Below are positions 21,517 to 36,779 of a stretch of DNA of 64,000 nt, in pieces; within the stretch, counting starts at the first letter, position 1; the number at the start of each line of letters is the position of its first letter. The stretch is taken from the NCBI GenBank assembly GCA_949361645.1, contig OX442425.1:6699622-6763621 (forward strand), given 5' to 3'. The stretch comes from Spongilla lacustris (Eukaryota; Porifera; Demospongiae; Spongillida; Spongillidae). The notes beneath the pieces are model-generated. The model searched no databases and was not told the origin of the DNA. It worked only from the letters and a program-made list of their open reading frames with translations. The position numbers and the translations under genes were made by a program.

Positions 21517-24500
21517 ATGGATTACCACATCCAGCAGCTTACTATCCACTGCAGGATTTGTGGAAGGCGGGTGATAGATCATCGTGGCAAATGCATGTAC
21601 ATAGTTTACAAGTGCAAGGAGCTTGCTGAAAGTCTGCAGCAAGCACTTGCAATAACTGTAAACGATGATTGTACTGTCACGCACCCTGAATGCGTTTGCA
21701 AATCCTGCAAGATAACTATAGACAGGGTCATCCAAGCCCGCAGTCTAGGTGTCCCTAAGAAGCTCATTGTCCCTTTTCAGTGGTATGCTCACAAAGCTGA
21801 AGGATGCATAGTAAGAAATAAGGTTTAAATATATAATTATTCATGTTGAAATTTATAAAATCAGATTTGTGAGCACTTCCACAAATCCAGCAAAGGGGGG
21901 AGAATGTCAAAGTTCATTCGTCAAACTGGTGTCTGGCCAAGCACACTGATCAAACATATTCAGGTAATTGCACCAGCTACTATAACTGATCCTGGAAGTC
22001 CTAGGCCACCAGTAGCACCTGACAATTTGTCTTGCCTGAGCAAGCTGCAATGCCCTTTGTGCTTGGAGATTCTATCTCAGCCAATTGAGCTGCCCTGCAG
22101 TGTTCTTGCTTGTGCTGAATGTGTCATTGAATGGCTAAAAGTCTCAGGTACTGTTTTGTGCCCATGCTGCTACTCAGCTGTTCCAATGGCTTCGGCTTCC
22201 TTGAGGCCAGCTTCTGATTTGATAATATTACTGCTAAATGATGTCTTGGTCCATTGCCCTTCCTGTGGCAGGAATATGAGAACTGGTGCATTTGTTGGTC
22301 ATGAGTGCATTAGTTCACCTACAAGAAGTGAAGTACATATGGCAGCTGATGTCCTTAGGCATGTGGTCTCCAACAGCCCCCCTGATGAGTGCGTGGTCAA
22401 AGTCCCTACAGGAGGCAGAGTTAAGCGTATTTATTATATGTTGGTATTACCACCACTCAATTTTTTTAAATAGCCAATAACATTGATGCGTGTGGTGCAA
22501 GCCAATTCTCCAACCACAACTGTGTGTGCAAAGACACTCAATGCACGTTGTCAAGAAATGCAAGCAATTAGGAATGTCATCAGTGGTGGTGAACCTTCTG
22601 CACTTCTATGTAAGGAGGCAAGCTCCTTTCTTAGTAGAGAGGAAAAAAATGGCTCTGATGAAAGAAGCTGGCATAGTGGACATAGGACCAGGTGAAGGCT
22701 TGCTCATTAAGGCTTCTGTTTCTATAACGTGGAGCAAAACGCGGCTCCTTCGAAGGTACATAATAGATTCATGTATGGGAATATTGGCTCACCTGGAATT
22801 TTTGTATCAGGTTGTTGAAGGAATGTGGAGTTTCCTTAGCAAGTGAAGTATCGATGCGGAAAATCATTGATGAGATGATTGGTGACAACCTTGAAGGGGA
22901 AGTGGCACCATTTTCATTCAACTTGCCTTCTGGTGGGGAGGAAATCCGGGGAGCTCCTATAGTGTATGTACCAAACCTCATTCAGAAGATTGTTCAAACT
23001 CTGGATGAGCATGATAGGTAATGTTCTCATCAATTAGTTAATACACAGAAACACCAGACTTACTTGGCATGGAGGATTTATTCCTGAGAGTGAAATCTGG
23101 GTGAAACTTGGAGGAGATCGTGGTGGTGGAATTTTTAAGATGAATTTTCAGATTATAAATGTTCCAAACCCCAACTCTGTTCTAAACACCTGTGTATTCT
23201 GCTGCTTCATGGCAGGGGATAGCACACATAATCTCCATGTTGCTCTGGACCGTTACAAACTGCAGGTTAACAAGCTGCAAGGGATGAAATGGAGGTGTAG
23301 TACATTTATTTACATGTTCACAACACAACTGATTAAATTTTGTGTTAAACAGGGACTTCACAGTGAGGGTTTTCCTGTGTGGGGATTATGACTTTTACAG
23401 CAAAATGTATGGCCTCTCAGGAGCAAGTGGTAAGTTAAGTATATGAATAAAAACTGGAAGTCGAGGTATTATACATTGCATCTTTTAGGTTGTTATCCCT
23501 GTTTGCTTTGTACAATACACAAGGATGACATGAAGATACCACTCTCACGTCGAGGGTATTCCCCCACTCGAACACTTGAGTCCATATATGAAAACCACAG
23601 TAAATACAGTGCAGCTGGTTACCCTAGAAGGCATGCACAGTTTTACTCAAATTGCATATCTGAGCCTATATGGGATATCCCCCTAGATCAAGTTAGTAAT
23701 ATAGAAACACCACACATGCAAGTTTATATTATCAATTATCTTTCATTAGGTATGCTTACCAGGTCTGCATATTACACAGGGAATGTTTTCCAAGCTTTTT
23801 GGTCTGCTGGAAGCTTCATGCCACAAATGGGACCTCCAACTAGCATATCAATACCAGAGAATGAGCTCCTCCACTTTCACAACATACAGTGCACAGCTAC
23901 AGCGACTCCAAACTGCCAAAGCAGAACTTGAAGTAGCCAAGCATTCCAAAGAAACTACAGAGCAGCTAGCAACATATATGGTGTTGCAAGTTGGTGAGTC
24001 CAATGTGGTAACACAAAACTGGCTGCAGCAAGCTGAAGAACAGAGGGAGTCAGTAGAAAAACTTGTAAGTATAAGTGCAATATAACAAATAAATAATTAG
24101 TGAAAATTGCAGGAGGATGAAATAGCTCACATTAGAGATGAACTGAAGAAAGGGTTTGCAACACATGATGGTCCATTTGTAAAAGAATTGGATAACACCC
24201 TGCAGATGCTAGGCGTGTCACGGCAGCAGTATTTTGGTGGAGTATTTGTTGGAAACCATGTGCATAAGTCTTTGCAGGCAAGAATCCTAACTAAAGATAA
24301 AAATAGCACATTGTATACTGGTTCTCATGAATTTCAGATCTCAAGCATTGAAGCCCTTTGTGGCTCAATGGTTGCAACTGCACAGCGAGAAATTCCATCC
24401 ATCCTAAGTGATGTGATGGCCACTGCAACCATGTTCAGGAATATACTGGCACAATTTGGCCATTGCCATGAATTGTATGATAGTAACTATATCAATGAAT

Positions 24501-24877
24501 ACAATGCCAGCCAACTCGGTAGGTGAAATATATCAGTTCAAAGAGTTTGCTAAAGATTGGGACTTTTCCTTTTAATAGCTACTGCCATACCCAGCTTTAT
24601 GGAAAGTTTCAGGAAAGCATTTCCAGATGCCACTACTCCAATAAAGATGCACCTGCTGGAAGATCATACATTACAATGGGCCAACAGAATGCATGTCGGG
24701 TTTGGTCTCCTTGGAGAGCAGGGTGCCGAATCTATACATGCTAAATTCAATTCCCTTTCCTCCCAATACAACACCATGCACGACAAGGTTCAAAGACTAC
24801 TGTGCATAGTCAAGCAACACTTTTTAACTCTTCACACTGCACCTCACATACCACCACCAAAAAAGAGAAAGCGGTAA
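21517..24877 (+). CDS. N-RAG-TP-like transposase gene with RAG1-type N-terminal zinc region
   Basis: Ten exons: 21517-21810, 21865-22419, 22474-22755, 22811-23017, 23049-23294, 23353-23429, 23489-23691, 23750-24064, 24113-24518, 24579-24877. They sum to 2884 nt; removing one surplus A in the A7 run near 22646 gives 961 codons including the stop. The N-terminus has a Cys cluster (HCRICGRR ... CVCKSC), then a RING-like C3-type finger (CPLCLEILSQPIELPCSVLA... LCPCC) and a further finger (VHCPSCGRNM ... HEC), in the same order as vertebrate RAG1. The body has candidate acidic catalytic positions in IWVKLGGDRGGG, VFLCGDYDF and GEQGAESIHAKFN, a Cys pair YPCLLC, and a Gln/Glu-rich helical stretch. 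It ends in the nuclear signal PPPKKRKR. This matches the N-RAG-TP type of mobile element known from molluscs and other invertebrates. The frameshift may be real or a sequencing error. Function is inferred as DNA transposition; no experimental basis. Confidence 0.85.
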
Positions 24878-24893
24878 CTTTGTTTCGTTTCCC

Positions 24894-24912
24894 ACCCCCC
24901 CCCCCCCCCCCC
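24894..24912. repeat. Poly-C run
   Basis: C tract just downstream of the transposase stop codon at 24875-24877. Confidence 0.95.
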
Positions 24913-24969
24913 GTACATGTGTATATCATACACTCGACCACGTACACGGCATGAATATACGCGCGTAAA

Positions 24970-25500
24970 AATGCCATTGTTTGGTGACACACAACTTTCC
25001 CAGAATTATCGTTCTCGATTTCAGAAAAGAAGAAAAGGGTTCTTTAAGGACTTAACTTTATCTGGCAAGTCGGCTTTTTGGCCCTTTTTGCGCCGTTTGG
25101 CGAATATACTGTCCCTGCTGCGACATATCAGTTTCAAGCGGTCCGCTTTCGAGTCCTAGGACACAATGCAGAAATGTACACCGAGCACGTGATTGCTAAA
25201 GTGCAAAGAGCGAAGGTCATTGGTGTATGTTCTGCTGTTAACATGCTTGTTAAACTTGTTGGTACCTTGTACAGCTGCAAATTCCAAAGGACATTACGTT
25301 GTCGGGGTGGTTGCTATGGGATGACGCAAGTACTTTTCAATATTACTTTATTGAACTTTATTTCCAACATTTCTACGAGCGCAAACATCCGTGTCGGGTG
25401 GACCCACACACCATGTCATCGTATTTACTCGCCATATAATGTACGCAGTACTGTACTACAGTGGCGACGGCACCGGCATTCGGAGTACAAATTAACTTGA
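24970..25500 (+). other. Unrecognised ORFs between transposase and protease genes
   Basis: An ATG at 24970 opens MPLFGDTQLSQNYRSRFQKR ..., and an overlapping frame at 25078-25500 encodes 140 aa with GEYTVPAATYQFQAVRF. Both have plausible codon content and lie between two open genes, so a small extra gene or 5' exon of the protease gene is possible. I see no known domain. Confidence 0.3.
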
Positions 25501-25553
25501 CGCCACGCCTCTCGTTAATGAAAGTAATTTAAAACCACACCCTCTGTTTACCA

Positions 25554-28090
25554 ATGGCCGAAAAAATTCCTACTGCATTGGGGGTGGAGAACTCTGATCT
25601 CATTTGCGAACTGCTCGCTGGACTAGAAACAAAAGATGTCGTAAATGAAGATGAAGTGGTACTAACGCTTGAGCCTGTTAAGTCACAGGATACGATGGAG
25701 GTAGGCTGCAAATGGCTGAATGATGAAGACATTAATAAAGTTATGGAACTGATTAAGAAGCAATTTCCACTTTTAGAAGGACTTCACAACTGTTTAATAG
25801 GTCATTCATATCGATCCTTTCCTAAGACGGACGGAGCTTTTATCCAAATCCTTCATATCAATGGAAATCATTGGATTACAGTTCAGCATGAACCACAATC
25901 TGGTTTTGTACATGTTTACGACAGTATGTATTCTTCTACTAGTTTTGATGCAAAACGACAAATAGCAGCTTTGTTGCGTATGAAAGACCGCCAAATTGAA
26001 TTGAAAATCCAACCAGTGCAGTATCAAAAGGGATGTACAGACTGTGGTGTGTTTGCTGTTGCATTTGCAACTGATTTAGCGCACGGATGCAACCCATCAG
26101 AACATCAATATAATCAGGATGAATTAAGATCACATTTTCATAAATGCTTGCGTGAAGTGAAAATGACACCATTCCCGTCCACACAACAAACCCCAGGGCG
26201 GCCCAAAACAGAGTATATTGAAGTATTTTGTACATGTCGCTTGCCTGCAAATAATTTAATGGTGCAATGTTCTGAATGTAAGGAAAAGTATCACACTTCC
26301 TGTATATCCACCAGCCCATCTCTACACTGTAAATGCAGTACAAATGCCTGCAACATTGAAAATGAGAGGGTCACTATGGAAGGTCAGTCATGCATGTTTT
26401 GTAGTTGGTATTACTGTATTACATTACTATTAAGTAGGATTTACAGGTCTGGCATACAGAGATTTGCAGCAGTTAGATCTGCTTCTTTTGATCCATTGGA
26501 AAAAAGTGTAAGGCAGAAAAATGAAAAATACACCTGCATTAACTGATAAGCATTAATGATGCTTGTAAACTAAAGTGAGGAACAGCATCAAAGAAGTATA
26601 TTGCAATGTAGCGGTCATATTAAGGCAGAGCTTTTTCATCTGCTATGTTTAAGTGAAGTTTTACCCTGATTTTATTACTCTTTAGGGCTTCAATTTTTGA
26701 AGTTACATTATTTTAGGACTTAATTTTGTACCGCGTTGATTTTTCCAATGAAATCAGTTTCTATGGGAGATGAGACATCCGAAACAGCTTTAATTATATT
26801 TTTCCTGTGTACCGTTCTTAAGATACTCAATTCCACTTTTTACATGGATAGTCAACATGTGGCTGCAAAACTAACTATGAATACATTAAGCTCACTCATT
26901 CCATGTAGAAAAGGGAAACAACTTTTAAAAAGAACGGAACATAGAAAATATGGGAAAAGTAGTGTTGGATGTCTTATATCCCATAGAAACAATTTCAATG
27001 GTAAAAAATCAATGGGGGTACCAAATTATTACCAAAAAATTGAATTTCAATAATTAATTGAAGCCCTAAAGAGTAATAAAATCGGGGGAAAACTATAATT
27101 CACTTCAGCATTGCAGATAACTGAAAAATTAGCTCTCTATTAGTGCATGGACCGCGATATTGTCGCTTAATTTGACCACCACATTGCAATATACTTCCTT
27201 GATGCTGCCCTCCACTTTAATTCAAACACAATTATCTGACATCATTAATAGCTGTCATCATCTGCAAGCTTGCTTATACTAAAATGTTGTGCTGCGAGTC
27301 CACAATTAATTTCACTGGCATCCTAATAAAAGAAAAGGACAAGAAAAGGTTTATCCAAGCAATCAGAGTCAATCACATGAATTTGAAACAATTTTTTTAA
27401 AATGTCAATAGTAGAAAACTGACAGAATCATAATAATGATGTCAATAAGAGTTGCATTTGCCACTATTCTCATTTATTATTCGTGCTGTTTTGGTATGGA
27501 CTACAAAGGTTATTGGACTTCAATACCACTTGCTCTTGATCATGCTGTAACTGTAAAACCATATAACTATACTCATTGAAACCATTGTAATTTGACCATT
27601 TCTCTGTACAGAATGGATGTTACCAAGTACTCTTTTAAAACTAGTATTCAGTACATGCATTGAAATGTCCTTCTAGCATCTGATTCACAGTTTTGTTTTT
27701 GCATTCCAATCAGTTTGACTTTGTTTATATCTAGATACAGGCACAGATGGCTTATCTCCTAATCAGATGGATCTTATGAACAAAGTTGGCTCTGTGATCC
27801 CTGCCAAATGGAGAGTTGTTGGCATGCAGTTAGGACTGTCAGCAAACAATCTTGATGATATTCACAGCCTGAATGCAGGAAAGTCTCCAGCATCCAAAGA
27901 TTCATTTCAGCTGATGCTCTCTACATGGAAGCAACAAGGCTCCAGTCCATACACATGGAAGACCATCATTGATGCTCTAAGAACACCTTCAGTAGGAGAG
28001 GTTGCTCTGGCTGATGAGCTAAGCAACATTTACTGGGAATCAAGCTCACAAACCACTGCTGACAACTACTGCACAATCATAGACAAGTGA
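25554..28090 (+). CDS. Ulp1/C48 cysteine protease - PHD-like finger - Death domain protein
   Basis: Exon 1 is 25554-26382 and exon 2 is 27735-28090, giving 394 aa. The intron starts GTCAGT, ends TATATCTAG and joins in phase (G + AT = Asp). Residues about 50-200 form a Ulp1/SENP-type fold: His106 in NGNHWITVQ, Asp123 in HVYDSMY, the oxyanion Gln at 156 or 158 in QYQKG and the nucleophile Cys164 in CTDCGVFAVAFATD. Residues 225-262 are a PHD-like finger (CTCRLPANN, QCSECKEKYHTSC, HCKC). Exon 2 encodes a Death domain (KWRVVGMQLGLSANNLDDI, FQLMLSTWKQQ, TWKTIIDALR). C48 enzymes cleave SUMO-like conjugates, and Death domains mediate homotypic assembly. Exon 1 could alternatively read through to a stop at 26544-26546, giving 330 aa without the Death domain. 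Whether it is a host gene or a passenger of the neighbouring transposon is open. Confidence 0.78.
26572..27218. mobile_element. Long foldback MITE
   Basis: Almost the whole element is an imperfect palindrome. The left end TAAAGTGAGGAACAGCATCAA is mirrored by a right end TTGATGCTGCCCTCCACTTTA, and inner blocks also pair (AAGTATATTGCAATGT; TTACTCTTTAGGGCTTCAAT; TTTCTATGGGA). Ends in TA fit a Tc1/mariner-like TA target. It lies inside the predicted protease/Death intron. The 105-aa ORF at 26736-27053 is a by-product of the palindrome. Confidence 0.88.
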
Positions 28091-28099
28091 TCTTTTAAT

Positions 28100-29913
28100 T
28101 AGAGACTGTAACATTGATAGTGGCAGTTACACTAGGACCATGTATGCAATACAGGGGCTGAAACTGATGTCTCTGTACCATTTACATTTCGCCTTTGGTA
28201 TAACGTTTATGTAGATTCCATGAAATGTTTGCGTTTGTTTACTGATTTGTTTGCTCATTGGAAGTACACAAAGCCTTCGCAGTAAGCGCTCTATGACGTA
28301 TACACACTCTAAAAACCTGCACCAGCCCCATGCAAATGTACAAAACTTCAATTCATAAGCATATATATGTATGTGCAGGACTGTACATGTTTCACTTCGG
28401 CACCAAAAGCACACTCATAGCTATAGAGCATGCAGTACGCTACACATCCTGGTACAGGTTTCAAGATCGAAAATGGTTGTGTAAATTCTGTTATTATATG
28501 CTGGGTGGCATGGGACGCTTTTCTATGCCGTCAGGTAACATCTCTCAGTCCTCACTTCGATCTGATAACTAGCCATGCTCTTAATTAGCGTGGGACCGAC
28601 TATTACGTAAATCAGAACCGAAATTAGACTACTCAGATTAAAAAATGCATTATTTTTTAATATTCCTTATGCGCGTGCTCGATCGATCATTATATAATTC
28701 ATGCACCCTAGCCTGCGACTTAATTGTTATAGTATTGAGTGGCCGCGCGAAGTTCCCATAATGACCCATATAACAAGACGATCGCGCTTGCGTTTCTGAT
28801 CAGCGGCGGTTGAGACCAGCCGCCGGCCTACCAAAGAGGCTGTTATATTTCTGCGGAAGTGCTTGTTTCAAAACTATAGCAGCTCAGAGGACATCGATGT
28901 TGCATACAACATATCTGGTGTAAGTAGCTGCAAAGTGAGCTTCTCCCTACTTAGGTCAGCTATCATGTGCCTCCGTGGTTCGCGCTCTTCTTACCACAGG
29001 CCACAACATCTCTTCGATACATCAATTGACCTTGCAATTTCTGACAGCAAGGTCAATCTATCAGCTGTGTAAAACCCTTTCAACTTCAAACTTCATTAAT
29101 TTTATTATTCATTAATTGTTTTCTTATTTATATTATTATTATTAGAAGTGAGCTTGGACGGTCGTTGGGCCGTAACTCAAAAAAAAAAAAAAAGTAAGTA
29201 TAGCCATATCTATGGTATAGCTACATGTGTATATATTATCAGTAATTAGAATTAAATTATGCGCCGTTAGCTTCAGTGCATGCGTGGAGATAGTCTCCTA
29301 CAGTGAATCAACGATTGAAAAAATAGGATGCGGTTACTTTTTTACAGCTTGGAACCTTTTTGTATGTACATGTATCGTAACTCTCATATAGGATTTGACC
29401 CCGACTATGAATGTCATTAAAAACGGGATCCGCTTCTAACGCGACTCCTATTAATTGGACGGCTTAGCTAGTTGTCGGTATCGAACAAGAAATAAAAAAA
29501 AAGAGCCATTTCTTGTTTGTTTGATGTCGCAAAACCGTGTCTTTCAAGAGAACAAAACGGATTCTGTTTTTACTCGTCCCCAGACGGAACAGCGGCCATT
29601 TTCTCCTTCCTTTATTTGTTAAGAACTCGAGATAAAAAACCGTTTCAAAGGACGTGAATGGTGCCAATATGTATAGAATTTCAAGCGGTAGATTCTTTAC
29701 GGATCGGATACACGTGGATCCAATGGTATCAGTAGGTGCAGAATTTCAAGTTATATCCGTACAAGGGAGTACGTTCATGGGGATCGCTTGTTCCAGTAGG
29801 AGGAGCTACTTAACGGTTCACACTTTTAATATCATCTGATTCCAGTTCTCTTTGGTTATAATGTAAAACACGGTTAGTTACGGCTAATAATAATTCTACT
29901 CAGTAAAGTTGGG
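28100..29913. other. Region without recognised gene
   Basis: Short ORFs (28330-28572, 28863-29072, 29654-29839) have no recognisable domain. A poly-A run lies near 29180. Sequence composition varies, with a GC-rich patch at 28740-28830. Confidence 0.5.
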
Positions 29914-30113
29914 NNNNNNNNNNNNNNNNNNNNNNNNNNNNNNNNNNNNNNNNNNNNNNNNNNNNNNNNNNNNNNNNNNNNNNNNNNNNNNNNNNNNNNN
30001 NNNNNNNNNNNNNNNNNNNNNNNNNNNNNNNNNNNNNNNNNNNNNNNNNNNNNNNNNNNNNNNNNNNNNNNNNNNNNNNNNNNNNNNNNNNNNNNNNNNN
30101 NNNNNNNNNNNNN
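29914..30113. other. Assembly gap (200 N)
   Basis: Exactly 200 unknown bases, the usual placeholder for a scaffold gap of unknown size. ORFs reported across it are meaningless. Confidence 0.99.
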
Positions 30114-33049
<2,936 letters not shown>

Positions 33050-33050
<1 letters not shown>

Positions 33051-34080
33051 ACATTCATCTTCAATGAAAGCACACCCTTATTTTAAATATAGTTTGTTTG
33101 TTTTTAAGTACGAATGCACAGTCATCTTGTGTGACATTACACTACAACCTGGGACATCATCATACAGGCACATTCCACTACATGTACATTTTTTAAAAAT
33201 CTACATGTACATGTATTTGAAGAGCATATGGGAACATGGAAGACATACACTGTAGTGAGTACCTTGCTGAGTAACACAGATGGTGAACTTATATCAGTAA
33301 CATCTCTCACATTAAGGAACAATGTAAATTAAATTCATATAAAACCTCATGCATGTCCTTTGCTATGAATTAATTAGGCCCCAATATCCAAAATGTAGAA
33401 CTACATGTATTTTGATAACCTTCATTCAACAAAATCCATAATGGTAGCTCACTAAAAGGACATAAACTCCATTGTAATGACTGTTTTTGAAGACTCTTTC
33501 CATACATGTACCTCACAACAGCATGCAAAATAATCTTCTATAAAATAAAGCACTATCTCACTTAACAACAAAGCAGAGCAAACATGAGCTTCAGTCATCA
33601 GCCTTTCAAACTGGGTGCTAGCTGGAGACATTTAACATAAAATGTATATACTAGTAGTGCTTTGAAATGAAAAAAAAAACACCCTCACATTCAAATAAGA
33701 GTCCTTTTGTGCAGAGACTTTTCAAGAAAAAAAAAAAACCCTTGCTTTTCCTTTTTATTTTTGGCAAGGTATGTTTCTTGTCAGAGAATGCTTAAGACTG
33801 CTTATTGAAATGGCAGCAGGGATAGTTGACCAATAGAATGCATGCAGCATTTGGAGACCAATTAGATTATACATAATAGTATATCCTCAGTTTACATGTA
33901 TGTGCACATGTACTGTGAAGAATGCCTCGAGCAGCAAGAGCCCATAGGCTGACAGTAAAGCAAAGAGCAGGTTCTACAATGAGAGTGGGAAACATGCCTA
34001 CCTCACAGTAAGCAGGTTCAGGAGGGACTACCCAGCCTGAAATTTTTTTGCCGAAGCACTGTGCTTAGGTTGGTATTTAA
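33050..34080. repeat. Central spacer of the inverted repeat
   Basis: The strand switch of the phrase repeat occurs here. It contains both orientations of the phrases (AAAGCACACCC after about 33065), several TACATGTA motifs, and A-rich runs near 33670 and 33730. No gene is seen. Confidence 0.6.
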
Positions 34081-36474
34081 ATTTGATATGGGACCATGGA
34101 AGACATGATCCTAATCATCCTAAATAATATTAGTGGATGCTTTGAAATGACACTCCCTCACAAAACAGGAGTCTCTTAAAGAAGAGAGTGTCTACCCATA
34201 CATACATGTAGGCAACGTGATGAATCAAAGCAAGCCCTCTCTTTAAATGGCACTTTTCCCACTCATCTAAAACATACAGATATAAATTTAAGCAGAGACT
34301 GCTATTTAATTTTAAATGAATTACACAAAGCTAGAAGCTCATAATATTACAATAAAAAGCACACCCTTATTTAACACGGGGATTTTCTTAGCACAAAATT
34401 CAACGGCATGTACACCAATCACCTTGGAAAAAATTGCATCACTGGAGCACAACCTCTCATGGAGTTGGAGAGCTTCACGATGCATCCAAATTAAGCACTC
34501 CTCTTAGCATACATGTAGCAGCCTTCCATATCATCTAACACCTAGCTAGAGGCTCGACACATTAGCTTATACTCTGAAATGAAAGCACACCCTTGAGTGT
34601 CTTAAATAAAAGAGCATACCCTCAACATAAACAACAGCACAAATTGTGATTTGGACTTCTCTTTTAAAAAGAAACTCACAATATTACATATTACCTTAAA
34701 CACATTTACCTTGTGCAACGTATTACATCACTCAATGCAATGAAATGAAAGCACATAAAAAAATATGATGCCCACCATAACCTGGGAACTAGCTAATGGG
34801 CTTGTAACATGAAACAATGTCATGCACCGCTCTTAAATCCAAGCATTGTGAACCTAACTGCTGGCTTGTAACATTATCTACTTTTTATTTTGTAATGAAA
34901 ACACTCCTTCATATCACAACAAGGCTCGTCTGAGTCGTGCATTTAAGAAGAAGAGAGCCCATCCATTCATAAGCACAAAAAAAGGATCTGGGGTGGGAAT
35001 TGAAAACAAAGCACACCTTCTCTTAAAACAAATGATCTAAAACCTTGCTGGAGGCTTATACCATTTGCCAGTGCTTAAAAATGAATGTAAACCCTAACAT
35101 AGCAACAGGAATTTTTTTAAGCAGCTTGATATTAACAACAGCACACATTATGACGACCTGGAATTAGCATAGTTTAAAACTGTAACCTTCCCCATAATAT
35201 AAAACCTACAAGTGTATTTTTAAGCATGCAGAGACTACCTCTAACCTTACTTTTAAAGGAAAAACACTCACAGCTAAATGCTCCCAACATTACATTTTCA
35301 ATAAAAGCTCACCCTCATTTAACACAAGTTTTCATACCTCCACAGCATGGACAATCACTTTGTGCAATGATTTCTTTACTGGATACATAATGATATTGAA
35401 AGTACACCCTCACATAACAATAAAGCTACCCACATGTTGGTCTGGACACCTGTGACCTGGGAAGCATGGTCCATCCATACGCAACGTAGATATGGAACAA
35501 ACTACAAGGCTCAGATGCAACCACAACTCTATGAAAACAGCAGTCTTCACAATCATCTGAAACTAAGTTGGAGGTTTGCAAGGTTCCAAACATGAATCAA
35601 AACTTCAAGTCACAACAAGAGAAGTATTTTAAAGCAGAAATATACAATAACTATAAACCATAACACACGCAGCCACAAAATTTCAACATAAGCACACTCT
35701 CATTTAACACAGACGTTTTCCAACCACCACGCACAATTAGTTTGCATAACTGGATGGTTAAAAAAAAAACCTTGCTGGAAGCTTGTAACATTTGTCAGTG
35801 CTTTAAACCAAATAATTTGTTTAAAAAGCAGATCAATTACACAAGCAACAGCTTAAACTATCATCTGGAACTAGCAGTAAGGCTCACATCTTGATGCAAA
35901 GTAGATCTTTTTATAAATAGTAATCTTCCAACTCATCTAAAACCTACCGGTGTTCTAACCTTATTTTACAAATAACACACATCTAGAAGTGCACAACTTT
36001 ACGTTGTAAAGTACACCCACATTTAACACTGTGGTTTTCATACCTCAGCTACATGTACAATCATTCTGTGCAAAGATTACTTTACTGGACCGGTATTGAA
36101 AGCTCACATAACAAAACAAGAGAACTATGACATGGGAACTTGCTACATGATGCATTCCTTCTCATTAAAAATGGCAGTTTTCCTATGAAAATCTAGGTGA
36201 AGGTTTGAAACCATTGAGCTGATAGGCACACCATGACATGAAGATGTGAGTCAATTTAAATAATAGGGCCTTAAATCATATGCAACAACAACCATTATAA
36301 TCTTGAACTAGCTACATGGCTCAATCACAACCTGATCATGATGCAACCACACATCTATGAAAAATACACATCTGAAACCTAGCTAGAGGCCTGTAACCAA
36401 AAATGAACTCACAACCTCCCACAACAGTCCTGAGGCTTTTAAAACAGACTCTACCATCAATAACATATACACGC

Positions 36475-36510
<36 letters not shown>

Positions 36511-36779
36511 ACACACATACACCATGAAGCTCACAACATTTGAATAAAAGCACACCCTCATTTAGCCAGAAGTTTTTCAAGTGCATACTTTAACAGTATG
36601 CTCAACCCTTTTGTATGCAAACACATAACTAGATGGTATGAAATTAAAGCATACCCTCAGATACTTAGTGCTCACAAGCATGCACAATGTCCAGGGAACT
36701 TGAAATTAGCTAAATTGCTCACAACATCTCTTTCTTAAAACAGCCAATATTCTACAGTTCCTACATATGTAATTTGTAG

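Noticed and set aside
24127..24309. Antisense ORF over transposase exon 9
   Set aside because: The sense strand has consistent exon phases and family motifs; the antisense frame has none.
26736..27053. 105-aa ORF in the protease intron as an exon
   Set aside because: It lies inside the foldback element and is explained by its palindrome.
21000..28500. Terminal inverted repeats bounding the RAG1-N-like gene
   Set aside because: I compared flanks by eye and found no convincing pair; a computed inverted-repeat search is needed, so none is reported.
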